Below, in pieces: positions 42,515 to 51,171 of a stretch of DNA of 64,000 nucleotides. The stretch is from positions 1 through 64,000 of the forward strand of contig JAFTIQ010000007.1 of NCBI GenBank assembly GCA_017456805.1, given 5' to 3'. The notes under the pieces were generated by a model. The model saw only the letters and a program-made list of their open reading frames with translations, did not search any database and was not told the origin of the DNA. The DNA is from Lentisphaeria bacterium. GTDB lineage: Bacteria > Verrucomicrobiota > Lentisphaeria > Victivallales > UBA1829. Each line of letters opens with the position of its first letter. Position 1 is the stretch's first letter. The position numbers and the translations under genes were made by a program.

Positions 42515-43753
42515 ATGGCAGAACTTGAAATCAACTGGCGGAAAAATCTTGCATTTGTCTGGGCTTCTCAATTTTTAGCAATGGCAGGCTTCGGCTGCTG
42601 TATGCCGTTTATTCCGATGCTCCTCAGAGATATGGGATATGTTGACGATAATGTCAGAGGTCTCTATGTTGCAATTTATCAATTTGTCGGAATGCTCAGC
42701 TTGTGTGTCGGAACAGCCACCTGGGGAATTCTTGCGGATAAATTCGGACGGAAAATCATGCTGCTGCGCGCCAGTTATTGCGCGGCTCTGTTCTATCCTC
42801 TGCTTGTGTTTGCACCGAATTTTATCACCCTGCTGCTGATCCGTTTTCTTGCGGCATTGTTTTCCGGAACCGTCAACCCGGCGCAAACTCTTCTGGTCAG
42901 CAACACTCCGGAAGATAAACCCGGTTTTGTGCTTGGAACTCTGAGCACCTCTCTCTGGAGCGGAAATATGACCGGATATCTGCTGGGGGGCGTTATTGCA
43001 GAATATTACGGGAACGAGGCAGCATTTCTCTGCTGCGGCGGAATGTATCTGGTCAGCGGGCTTCTGGTTCATTTATTTGTCAAAGAAAAGTTTGTCAAAC
43101 CCTCCAAGACGGACAGCAAGGAGAAGAAACAGAAATACAAATGGAAGGAACTGGCGACGGTCGGGGTTGTTTGGATTTTTGCTCTTTTCCTGATCATGGG
43201 AGTGGCGAGACGGATTGATCAGCCGTTTATTGCGATGATTGTGGAAGCTGTGAACGGACTGGACAAAGCCAAGCTTTATACGGGGATTGTCAGCGCCGGT
43301 GCTGCGATCGGCGGCGTTGTGTCGGGCGTTCTTGTCGGCTGGCTCTGTGATAAATATTCTGTTTATAAGCTGCTGCTTCCTGTTTTGGGGTTGAGTTTTG
43401 CTGCGATGGCAGTACATGCTTTTTCGCCCAATATCTGGGTTTTGATCATCAGCCGTTTCTTTGTATTTTTCGCGGCGGGGGGGATTCAGCCGATCCTTCA
43501 GATTATTCTTTCCCGGATCACGGCTCCGGAATTGCGCGGCAGTTATTTTGGATTGACAGCCAGTATCAATCAGGTTGGCGGGCTGATTTGCTTTGCTCTC
43601 AGCGGGGTGGTTGCCTACTTCCTGAGCGTTCGCTGGATCTTTTTCACCTCTGCGATTTTCTACCTTTTGATGATTCCGATGGCAATTCCGATGATCAGGA
43701 CTTGTCTGAAAGAAGAGGTCAAATATCATAAAAGGGAAGAGGAAAAAAATTGA
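42515..43753 (+). CDS. MFS transporter
   Basis: 412 aa, about 12 helices. Motif A GILADKFGRKIMLL after helix 2 and GWLCDKYSVYKLLLP in the second half. N-terminal organisation is close to the MFS protein at 32443 (NLAFVWASQFLAMAGFGCCM against NLAMLWISQLIILAGFQALG), so the two are paralogues. Substrate unknown (drug or sugar). The ATG at 42515 has AAAGAG upstream; two TTG codons precede it in frame. Confidence 0.87.
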   Translation: MAELEINWRKNLAFVWASQFLAMAGFGCCMPFIPMLLRDMGYVDDNVRGLYVAIYQFVGMLSLCVGTATWGILADKFGRKIMLLRASYCAALFYPLLVFAPNFITLLLIRFLAALFSGTVNPAQTLLVSNTPEDKPGFVLGTLSTSLWSGNMTGYLLGGVIAEYYGNEAAFLCCGGMYLVSGLLVHLFVKEKFVKPSKTDSKEKKQKYKWKELATVGVVWIFALFLIMGVARRIDQPFIAMIVEAVNGLDKAKLYTGIVSAGAAIGGVVSGVLVGWLCDKYSVYKLLLPVLGLSFAAMAVHAFSPNIWVLIISRFFVFFAAGGIQPILQIILSRITAPELRGSYFGLTASINQVGGLICFALSGVVAYFLSVRWIFFTSAIFYLLMIPMAIPMIRTCLKEEVKYHKREEEKN

Positions 43754-43794
43754 AAAATATGAAAGATTTCTCCGGATAAGGCGTTGATTTATGC

Positions 43795-43827
43795 TTGAAA
43801 AATAAGAGATCGGGTGTAGATTACACC
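43795..43827 (+). promoter_or_regulatory. nadB promoter with palindrome over the -10
   Basis: TTGAAA (43795-43800), 16 bp, TAGATT (43817-43822). GGTGTA-GAT-TACACC (43813-43827) is a perfect palindrome covering the -10, well placed for a repressor. Confidence 0.45.
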
Positions 43828-43877
43828 AAATGAGTATTCTCTCTAAAAAAAATCGGAGTCTCTGAGGAATTTGAACA

Positions 43878-45542
43878 ATGAATGACACAAAAACAGTTTT
43901 TTTTGAACATTTGGTCATTGGCAGCGGCCTTGCGGGGTTGACATCTGCTTTGATGCTTGCAGAAAAATCCGAAGGCAGGATTGCAGTTATCACAAAAGGG
44001 AAAGTTGATGTTTGCAACTCCCGGCTGGCACAAGGCGGAATTGCCTGCGTGCTGGATGAAGGGGACTCCTTTGATGAACATTTGGCTGATACGTTAAATG
44101 CCGGGGATCATCTTTGCAATGCGGCGGCTGTCCGGGAAATCGTCGAAGCCGGACCGGAAAAGGTTCGCTGGCTCCGGGATCTCGGAACCCATTTCACGAC
44201 CCGCGGAGAAGTTGGAGATGCAACGCCGGATCATCAGGATGAATTTCATCTCGGAAGAGAAGGCGGACATCACAAACGCCGTGTGATCCACGCCGGGGAT
44301 ATCACCGGTGAAAATGTTCATAACTCCCTGATCGAAGCCTGTCGGGCAAATAAAAAGATCACGATTTTGGAAGATCATGCTGCGATCGACCTGATCACCA
44401 GCCGCAGATTGGGCTGGATCGGGGAAGATCAGTGTCTCGGAGCCTATGTGCTGGATGCTGCCAGCGGGGATGTGAAAACCTTTGTTGCGTACAGTGTGAT
44501 CGTTGCAACCGGAGGTGCCGGAAAAGTTTATCTTTACACAAGCAATTCTGATATTGCCTGCGGAAGCGGTGTCGCTATGTGCAGCCGTGCGTTTGTTCCT
44601 GTTGCGAATATGGAATTTTTCCAGTTCCATCCCACGGTTCTTTATCATCGCAATGCGAAATCATTTTTGATCAGTGAAGCATTGCGCGGGGAAGGGGGAA
44701 TCCTGAAAGTTCCCGATGGAAAAGGAAATCTTGTCACCTTTATGGAAAATTATCATGAGATGGCAAGTTTGGCGCCCCGTGATGTGGTGGCTCGGGCAAT
44801 TGATAATGAATTGAAACGCCGGGGAGTTCCCTGTGCGTATCTTGATATGACAGCGATTCCCAGAGATTTTCTGGTAAAGCGGTTCCCGAATATTTTTGAA
44901 AAGTGCATGGCGGTCGGCGTAGATATGTCCAAACAGCCGATTCCGGTCGTTCCTGCGGCGCACTATTGCTGCGGTGGAGTCAAGACAGATGTCAATGGCT
45001 TTACCGGGGTCAAGGGACTTTATGTTTGCGGGGAAGCCGGATGTACCGGGCTTCATGGAGCAAACCGTCTGGCAAGCAACAGTTTGCTGGAAGCTCTTGT
45101 TGTCCCTGATTTTGCCGCAAAACATATTATGGCTCATTATGAAGAGCTGAAAAATGAGCGTCCTGCGGGCGTTGTACCTGTCTGGCACAGCGGTCAGGCA
45201 AAAGATTCTGATGAACAGGTTGTGATTGAGCACAACTGGGAAGAGATCCGCCGTTTCATGTGGGACTATGTTGGAATTGTCCGGACCAATAAACGTCTGG
45301 AACGGGCAAAAGCAAGAGTTTCCATGATCCGTAACGAGATCGATAAATATTATTGGGATTTTCGTATTACCAGAGAGTTGATTGAGTTGAGAAACCTTGC
45401 GACTGTTGCAGAGCTGATCATTGATTCTGCCCTGGAACGCCGCGAAAGCAGAGGGCTTCATTACAACTCAGATTATCCGGAGCGGAACGCTGCACTCGAC
45501 GGAGTAGACACTGTTATTACGAGAAGACCTTACAGACAATGA
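43878..45542 (+). CDS. nadB: L-aspartate oxidase
   Basis: 554 aa. FAD enzyme that makes iminoaspartate for NAD synthesis. FAD loop VIGSGLAGLTSALMLAE; RLAQGGIACVLD; the NadB-specific HLGREGGHHKRRVIHAGDI (near residues 124-142); VVATGGAGKVYLY; and the CGEAGCTGLHGANRLASNS substrate/FAD segment near the end. Slightly longer than average but complete. nadA and nadC are not in the window. GAGGAA precedes the ATG. Confidence 0.96.
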   Translation: MNDTKTVFFEHLVIGSGLAGLTSALMLAEKSEGRIAVITKGKVDVCNSRLAQGGIACVLDEGDSFDEHLADTLNAGDHLCNAAAVREIVEAGPEKVRWLRDLGTHFTTRGEVGDATPDHQDEFHLGREGGHHKRRVIHAGDITGENVHNSLIEACRANKKITILEDHAAIDLITSRRLGWIGEDQCLGAYVLDAASGDVKTFVAYSVIVATGGAGKVYLYTSNSDIACGSGVAMCSRAFVPVANMEFFQFHPTVLYHRNAKSFLISEALRGEGGILKVPDGKGNLVTFMENYHEMASLAPRDVVARAIDNELKRRGVPCAYLDMTAIPRDFLVKRFPNIFEKCMAVGVDMSKQPIPVVPAAHYCCGGVKTDVNGFTGVKGLYVCGEAGCTGLHGANRLASNSLLEALVVPDFAAKHIMAHYEELKNERPAGVVPVWHSGQAKDSDEQVVIEHNWEEIRRFMWDYVGIVRTNKRLERAKARVSMIRNEIDKYYWDFRITRELIELRNLATVAELIIDSALERRESRGLHYNSDYPERNAALDGVDTVITRRPYRQ

Positions 45543-46753
45543 ATTTTCAACCTCAGATAGCCCCCCACATTACAGAAATCATCGCAGGATTGCAGGAAGC
45601 CGGATATGAAGCATATCTGGTCGGCGGCGCTGTGCGGGATTTTCTGTTGCAGAGACAGCCGAAAGATTATGATATTTCCACTTCAGCCACCCCGGAGGAA
45701 GTCAAAAAAGTATTCAAAAAGAACAGAGTCATGATCATCGGCAGACGTTTCCGGCTGGTTCATTTTTACCATGGAAATGAGATCATTGAGATCAGCACCT
45801 TCCGGAAAAAACCGGAGCCCATTCTTGCCTCCGAGCGGCCGGCAAAGGTTCAGGATGCTCCCGAAAATATGATCTTTCGTGATAATGAATTCGGAACCGT
45901 TCATGAAGATGCCGAACGCCGGGATTTTACTGTCAATGCTTTGTTTTATGATCCGGTTCATGATGAACTTTGCGATTTTACCGGAATGGGGGTCGATGAT
46001 ATCAAAAATGGAGTTGTTCGCGCAATCGGAATTCCGAAAGTCCGTTTTGAAGAGGATCCGGTCCGGATCCTCCGTGCGTTGAAACTGGTTGGGCAATATG
46101 GATTTACCCTGGAGCCGGAAACGGAAAAAGCTCTCCGGGAGTCGCTGGAACTGATCACCCTTGCCTCTGATTCCAGAATGACCCTTGAGATGGAAAAGAT
46201 TTTAAAGAATCCATACGGAGAAAAAATTCTCGAAGTATTTTATGAGTATGGATTTCTGAAATATTTTCTTCCGGAACTTTCCGCTCATTGGCAGAATAAG
46301 GATATGGCATACATCCGGGCACTTCTGGCAAAACGGAATGAACGGATCCGGAACGGCGAATACCGGGAAAGTATTTCTCTTGCATTGTCGATTTTCTCAG
46401 CTCCCGCCGCAGCAAGATGGATCGCTTCCGCAAAACGGAAAGAGATTCAGACAAAAGCCTTCCGTCTGGAAATGGAAGATCTGGTTGCCTCAATTCTTTT
46501 GCCCCGGCACCCAACCCGCAGAGCCATCGGTGCGGCTGTAAGAACACTGCTCCTCCAGCCTGATTTTACTTCCAATGATCCAAAAGTTCAGGAGGATTTG
46601 AAGCGGCATCCCGGATATGCTCATGCACGGGAACTTGCTTACATAAAGAATCAGGTTCAGCCCTTCCGGGAGGATTTTGAAGATATTTTTCCACCCTCTC
46701 ATAAAGAGTACCGCAAACACAAAAAATTCCGGAAACGGAAGAAAGTGGAATAG
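45539..46753 (+). CDS. pcnB: Poly(A) polymerase I-type nucleotidyltransferase
   Basis: 404 aa of the class II nucleotidyltransferase family. Catalytic strand YLVGGAVRDFLLQRQPKDYDIS (the DxD at about residues 46-48, KDYDI). MIIGRRFRLVHFYHG matches the signature that separates poly(A) polymerase from CCA-adding enzyme, followed by RRDFTVNALFYDP and RFEEDPVRILRAL. The basic C-terminus (EYRKHKKFRKRKK) is typical of PcnB. It adds poly(A) to RNA 3' ends and promotes decay, in line with RNase R. ATGA overlap with nadB. Confidence 0.9.
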   Translation: MNFQPQIAPHITEIIAGLQEAGYEAYLVGGAVRDFLLQRQPKDYDISTSATPEEVKKVFKKNRVMIIGRRFRLVHFYHGNEIIEISTFRKKPEPILASERPAKVQDAPENMIFRDNEFGTVHEDAERRDFTVNALFYDPVHDELCDFTGMGVDDIKNGVVRAIGIPKVRFEEDPVRILRALKLVGQYGFTLEPETEKALRESLELITLASDSRMTLEMEKILKNPYGEKILEVFYEYGFLKYFLPELSAHWQNKDMAYIRALLAKRNERIRNGEYRESISLALSIFSAPAAARWIASAKRKEIQTKAFRLEMEDLVASILLPRHPTRRAIGAAVRTLLLQPDFTSNDPKVQEDLKRHPGYAHARELAYIKNQVQPFREDFEDIFPPSHKEYRKHKKFRKRKKVE

Positions 46754-46761
46754 GTGAAACA

Positions 46762-48009
46762 ATGTCCGCCGATGCAACAGACTGGAGTTCCATTATTTAT
46801 AAAGGCGCCGAATCCGATGAACTGGATTACAAGGCCGCTCAGAATTGGAATGAACTTTCAAGAGGCGGACGTGCGAAATTCGTCCGGCATTGCCTGGCGC
46901 TTGCCAACACAAAAGGCGGCTATATCGTTGTCGGGGTAGGTGAGGATTCCAACGGAAGACCAGTCGAATTCACCGGGTTGACTGAAGAGGAAAGCAAGTC
47001 TTTTGATCCGACAACTGTCGGTAATTTTATCACCCGTTTTTCAGATCCGCCCATTGATTTTACCCTGGAACGCCCGGTTGTTGATGGGAAATGTTATGCT
47101 GTTTTTGCGGTGAAACCCTTCCGGGAACTGCCTCATGTCTGCCCTTCCAATTGCGAAACGGAACTGTTGCGTGGAGTTTTTTACATCCGGACGAAAGATG
47201 CTTCCAGCCGTCCGGCATATCGGGCAACGGAACTTCATTCGATCATTCAGCGGGCTCTGAGAAATCAGCGGGAAATGCTGGGCAGAATGCTCCGGGGGAT
47301 TCTTTATGAAAACAATTTAACAGGCAATGAAACAGCTTCAGACAGCTCCTTTTTTTCGGAAGATCTTCTTCACTCCCGGATGTTTTTTGAAAAGAGAGTT
47401 CCGAAAAATAAATCGGCGTACCTCTTTGAGTTTTTTATTGTTCCCCCGAAATATAATGCGGATCTGCTTCAGCTTTCCACTGTCAAAAAGGCGGTGGAAG
47501 ATACCGTTTCCCTTTATCCCGGAGCTTCCAGTCTGGCAGCTTTTGATTTTCCGGACACTTATTTTACCAATACAAGTTTACGGGGATTCAATACTGCCGG
47601 AAATGTCATGATCCAGTTATGGAAAACCGGACTGCTTCATTTTGCCGGAGAGTTTCCTGTTGAGAATCAGGGGGATGTATCCTTTGCTGTGTTGGTTTCA
47701 TTTCTTGCAAAATCGGTTTCATTTGCTGCACAGTACTATTCCTTCCTCGGTTTTTCAGAGGAGCTTCTCAGTTTGAACTTCAAGATCAGGAACGCGGAAG
47801 ATCTGCAATTGATTCCGGGAAATGGGCTGCAGGGGCGCTGCCGGATCCCTGAAATAGAAATTCATTTTGAACGGTCGGCTTCTGATCTTGTCAGCGGTTG
47901 TGAATACCATACAGTCAGATTCCTGCGGTCCGTTTTTGAGCGGTTCAATATAGAAAATTTAAATGACGAATATTTTCTGTCGTTAGTGAAAGAATCTTTG
48001 CAAAGATGA
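46762..48009 (+). CDS. AlbA_2 (Schlafen-type) domain protein
   Basis: 415 aa. N-terminal AlbA_2-like nucleic-acid/ATP-binding domain: ESDELDYKAAQNW, VRHCLALANTKGGYIVVGVGED (near residues 35-56), GVFYIRTKDASSRPAY. The C-terminal 230 residues are not recognised. AlbA_2 proteins are often regulators or RNA-related nucleases (Schlafen), and the link with pcnB just 8 bp upstream would fit RNA processing, but this is inference. Third gene of the nadB operon. Confidence 0.7.
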   Translation: MSADATDWSSIIYKGAESDELDYKAAQNWNELSRGGRAKFVRHCLALANTKGGYIVVGVGEDSNGRPVEFTGLTEEESKSFDPTTVGNFITRFSDPPIDFTLERPVVDGKCYAVFAVKPFRELPHVCPSNCETELLRGVFYIRTKDASSRPAYRATELHSIIQRALRNQREMLGRMLRGILYENNLTGNETASDSSFFSEDLLHSRMFFEKRVPKNKSAYLFEFFIVPPKYNADLLQLSTVKKAVEDTVSLYPGASSLAAFDFPDTYFTNTSLRGFNTAGNVMIQLWKTGLLHFAGEFPVENQGDVSFAVLVSFLAKSVSFAAQYYSFLGFSEELLSLNFKIRNAEDLQLIPGNGLQGRCRIPEIEIHFERSASDLVSGCEYHTVRFLRSVFERFNIENLNDEYFLSLVKESLQR

Positions 48010-48012
48010 TCT

Positions 48013-48043
48013 TTGCCGTTTTTTTTCAAAAAAAAGCTATAAT
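48013..48043 (+). promoter_or_regulatory. Possible purL promoter inside an A/T hairpin
   Basis: TATAAT (48038-48043) followed by ACTCC; the best -35 is TTGCCG (48013-48018) at 19 bp, longer than optimal. The spacer is eight T, C, eight A, which can fold and may also end the upstream operon. Confidence 0.35.
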
Positions 48044-48141
48044 ACTCCGGAAATAGTTCATATTTCATGTTGAAAAACTTCCTATCCGGGTGTATATTTC
48101 CACGTATTTGCAAAACATAAAAATCCAATTGGGAGATACGA

Positions 48142-51087
48142 ATGGATTACAGAATTGAAATGATGGTCAAGCCCCAGTGGCATGATGCCCGCGGCGCAGC
48201 TGTGCTGGACAAAATCCGCAAGTTCTTCAAGAAGGAAGTCAAGGAACTCCGGACTCGTGATGTGTTTACCGTTTCCGCAGATATTACTGCAGAACAGGCA
48301 AACCGGATCGGTCATGAACTCTCTAATCCCGTTCTGCAGAACTATCTCGTTGGAGAAAGTGCTTTGCCTGAGGGCGTCAATTATGTCGTGGCTGTCGGCT
48401 TCCGTCCCGGCGTGACTGACAACGTGGCAAGAACCGCCCGGGAAGCAATCGGCGATATCATCGGCAGAAAACTTGTTTCCGGCGAAGATGCTTACAGCTC
48501 CGTGGAATATCTGTTCACAGCTCCCGCATTGTCCAAAGAAGATATCACAGAAATCGCTGATGGTCTCCTCGCAAACAAGCTGATCGAAACCGTTTGCGTT
48601 TTGGCAGCTGAAGATGTCAAGAAAAACGGCATGCCTCTGAACAAGCCTGTCGTCAATGGCATCGGCGGCGGGGAAGTCAGAACCATCAACCTCTCTGTTT
48701 CCGATGAAGAACTGGTCAACATCTCCAAGAAGGGAACCCTGGCTCTGACTCTGGAAGAAATGAAATCTATTCAGAATTACTTCCACAGCGCAGAAAACCG
48801 GGAAAAGTATGGTCTCACCAAAGAGCCCACCGATGTGGAACTTGAAGTTCTGGCTCAGACCTGGTCCGAACACTGTAAGCACAAAATCTTCAGTGCCGAA
48901 GTTGAATATACCGATGAAGAAGGCAAAAAGGAAACCTTTGTCTCTCTTTATAAAACCTTCATCAAGAACGGTACAAAAGAAGTTGCAAAGAAGATCGACT
49001 GGCTCGTCTCTGTCTTCACAGATAACGCCGGTGTGATCCGTTTCAATGATAAATTCGATCTTGCTTACAAAGTCGAAACACACAACAGTCCCTCCGCTCT
49101 CGACCCCTACGGCGGAGCTATGACCGGGATCGTCGGTGTGAACCGTGACCCTATGGGAACAGGGCAGGGGGCAAACCTTCTGCTGAACGTCTGGGGCTAT
49201 TGCCTCGGATCCCCGTTCACTGATCCCGAAGATGTTCCGGAAGGACTGCTCCACCCCCGCCGTCTCCGTGACGGTGTCCACAAAGGTGTCATCGACGGCG
49301 GAAACCAGAGCGGGATTCCCTATGCTTCCGGTTGGGAACGTTTTGATAAACGCTATATCGGAAAACCCCTCGTTTACTGCGGAACTCTTGGAACCATCCC
49401 CCGGAAATGCGGTAAAGTCGATGGCTGGACAAAGACGATCAAGCCCGGTGATTTGATCGTTATGGCTGGCGGACGGATCGGAAAAGACGGGATCCACGGT
49501 GCAACCTTCTCCAGTGAAGAACTGCACAAAGACAGTCCTGTTCAGGCAGTTCAGATCGGAGACCCCATCACACAGAAGAAAATGTCTGATTTCATGTATG
49601 AGATCCGCGACAGAAACCTCTACCGGTTTGTGACCGATAACGGGGCAGGCGGCTTGTCCTCCTCCGTCGGTGAAATGGCAGAAGTCTGCAACGGCTGTGT
49701 GATGGATCTTGCAAAAGCTCCGTTGAAATATGCCGGTATGAATCCCTGGGAAATCCTGGTTTCCGAAGCTCAGGAACGTATGAGCTTTGCTGTTCCGCCG
49801 GAAAATATTGATGAATTCCTCGCAGCAGCAAAGGCTCGCGATGTGGAAGCAACTGTTCTCGGTGAATTCACCGATGACGGACTTTTCCGGATGCTTTACA
49901 ATGACAAGACAGTCGCATGCATTGAAATCAAATTCATGCATGAAGGTCTGCCTCAGATGAAGCTGAAAGCAAAATGGCAGCCGCCGAAGTTCGAAGAACC
50001 CTGCCTGAAAGATAGAAATCTCAAGGATGATGTGGTCAAGATCCTCGGTGATCTGAACATCTGCTCCTGCGAATACAAAGCAAGACAGTACGACCACGAA
50101 GTCAAAGGTTTGAGCGTGATCAAACCTTACACTGGGGTCAATCGCGATGTCATGCAGGATGCAACCGTTTATATGGCAGAACCCCTCGGAAAAGAAGGAA
50201 TCGTTCTCACTTCCGGTATGCTCCCCAGTTACAGCGATATCGATACCTATCACATGATGGCATCTTCTATGGATCTTGCTATCCGTCAGGCTGTTGCAGT
50301 CGGTGCAAGACCTGATCATATCGCAGGACTTGACAACTTCTGCTGGCCCGACCCGGTTCAGAGTGAAAAGACTCCGGACGGCGAATATAAGATGGCTCAG
50401 CTTGTCCGCGCCAACAAGGCTCTCTATGATTATGCGATCGCTTTCTCTGTTCCCTGCGTTTCCGGTAAGGACAGTATGAAGAATGACAGTACCCGCGGCG
50501 GTAAGAAAATCTCCATTCCGCCTTCCGTCCTCTTCTCCGTTATGGGTAAGATGGATGATGTTTCCAAGGCTCGCAGTTTGGATGCCAAGTTTGCCGGCGA
50601 TGCAATTTGTGTGATCGGCGACACCAAGAAGGAACTCGGCGGAAGTGAATACTTCAACATGCTCGGTTATGTCGGAAACGATGTCCCGAAGGTCGATGCT
50701 GAACTTGCCAATAAGACTTACAAGGCATTCCATGAAGCGATCGAAAGCGGAATCCTCCACTCCTCCATGTCACCCGCACTGGGCGGACTTGCAGTTGCCT
50801 TCTCCAAGATGGCAATGGGTGGACGTCTCGGCGCAAAGATCGATCTCAATGCGATTCCGAAACAGGGCGAACTTTCTGATATCGAAACGCTCTTCTCTGA
50901 ATCCAATACCCGTTTTGTTGTCACTTGTGCGAAAGAAGATGTTGCAAAACTTGCAAAGATCTTTGAAGGGCTTCCCTTCGCTCAGGTCGGTGAAACCACT
51001 GCAGATCAGAACCTCGTCCTCGGCGATGTTTCCATCCCGCTGGATGAAATGGTCAAGAGCTACAAGACCACATTGGATCACGTCTGA
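48142..51087 (+). CDS. purL: Phosphoribosylformylglycinamidine synthase, PurL with PurS-like N-terminus
   Basis: 981 aa. ATP-dependent step 4 of purine synthesis. The first 190 residues look like two PurS-like repeats (YRIEMMVKPQWHDARGAAVL, then YVVAVGFRPGVTDNVARTAR), matching the PurS-dimer-like N-domain of large PurL. The synthase core follows: QTWSEHCKHKIF, KVETHNSPSALDPYGGA, GDLIVMAGGRIGKDGIHGAT, GAGGLSSSVGEMAE, SGKDSMKND. There is no C-terminal glutaminase; that role is filled by PurQ at 31064. Strong codon bias (few TTA, CTA, TCA) leaves a long open antisense frame. GGGAG precedes the ATG. Confidence 0.95.
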   Translation: MDYRIEMMVKPQWHDARGAAVLDKIRKFFKKEVKELRTRDVFTVSADITAEQANRIGHELSNPVLQNYLVGESALPEGVNYVVAVGFRPGVTDNVARTAREAIGDIIGRKLVSGEDAYSSVEYLFTAPALSKEDITEIADGLLANKLIETVCVLAAEDVKKNGMPLNKPVVNGIGGGEVRTINLSVSDEELVNISKKGTLALTLEEMKSIQNYFHSAENREKYGLTKEPTDVELEVLAQTWSEHCKHKIFSAEVEYTDEEGKKETFVSLYKTFIKNGTKEVAKKIDWLVSVFTDNAGVIRFNDKFDLAYKVETHNSPSALDPYGGAMTGIVGVNRDPMGTGQGANLLLNVWGYCLGSPFTDPEDVPEGLLHPRRLRDGVHKGVIDGGNQSGIPYASGWERFDKRYIGKPLVYCGTLGTIPRKCGKVDGWTKTIKPGDLIVMAGGRIGKDGIHGATFSSEELHKDSPVQAVQIGDPITQKKMSDFMYEIRDRNLYRFVTDNGAGGLSSSVGEMAEVCNGCVMDLAKAPLKYAGMNPWEILVSEAQERMSFAVPPENIDEFLAAAKARDVEATVLGEFTDDGLFRMLYNDKTVACIEIKFMHEGLPQMKLKAKWQPPKFEEPCLKDRNLKDDVVKILGDLNICSCEYKARQYDHEVKGLSVIKPYTGVNRDVMQDATVYMAEPLGKEGIVLTSGMLPSYSDIDTYHMMASSMDLAIRQAVAVGARPDHIAGLDNFCWPDPVQSEKTPDGEYKMAQLVRANKALYDYAIAFSVPCVSGKDSMKNDSTRGGKKISIPPSVLFSVMGKMDDVSKARSLDAKFAGDAICVIGDTKKELGGSEYFNMLGYVGNDVPKVDAELANKTYKAFHEAIESGILHSSMSPALGGLAVAFSKMAMGGRLGAKIDLNAIPKQGELSDIETLFSESNTRFVVTCAKEDVAKLAKIFEGLPFAQVGETTADQNLVLGDVSIPLDEMVKSYKTTLDHV

Positions 51088-51106
51088 TCCGTTCCGTAAA
51101 AACAGA

Positions 51107-51146
51107 AAAGCTGTGAGAGCAAAGGATCTCTCACAGCTTTTTTTTT
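51107..51146 (+). terminator. Intrinsic terminator after purL
   Basis: Perfect stem AAAAGCTGTGAGAG with CTCTCACAGCTTTT around a short loop, then a run of T. Confidence 0.9.
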
Positions 51147-51171
51147 GCAGTGCTTCAGGAATTCTGTCCGG

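Noticed and set aside
48082..50760. 892-codon open frame antisense to purL
   Set aside because: Same codon-bias artefact; purL is clearly the real gene.
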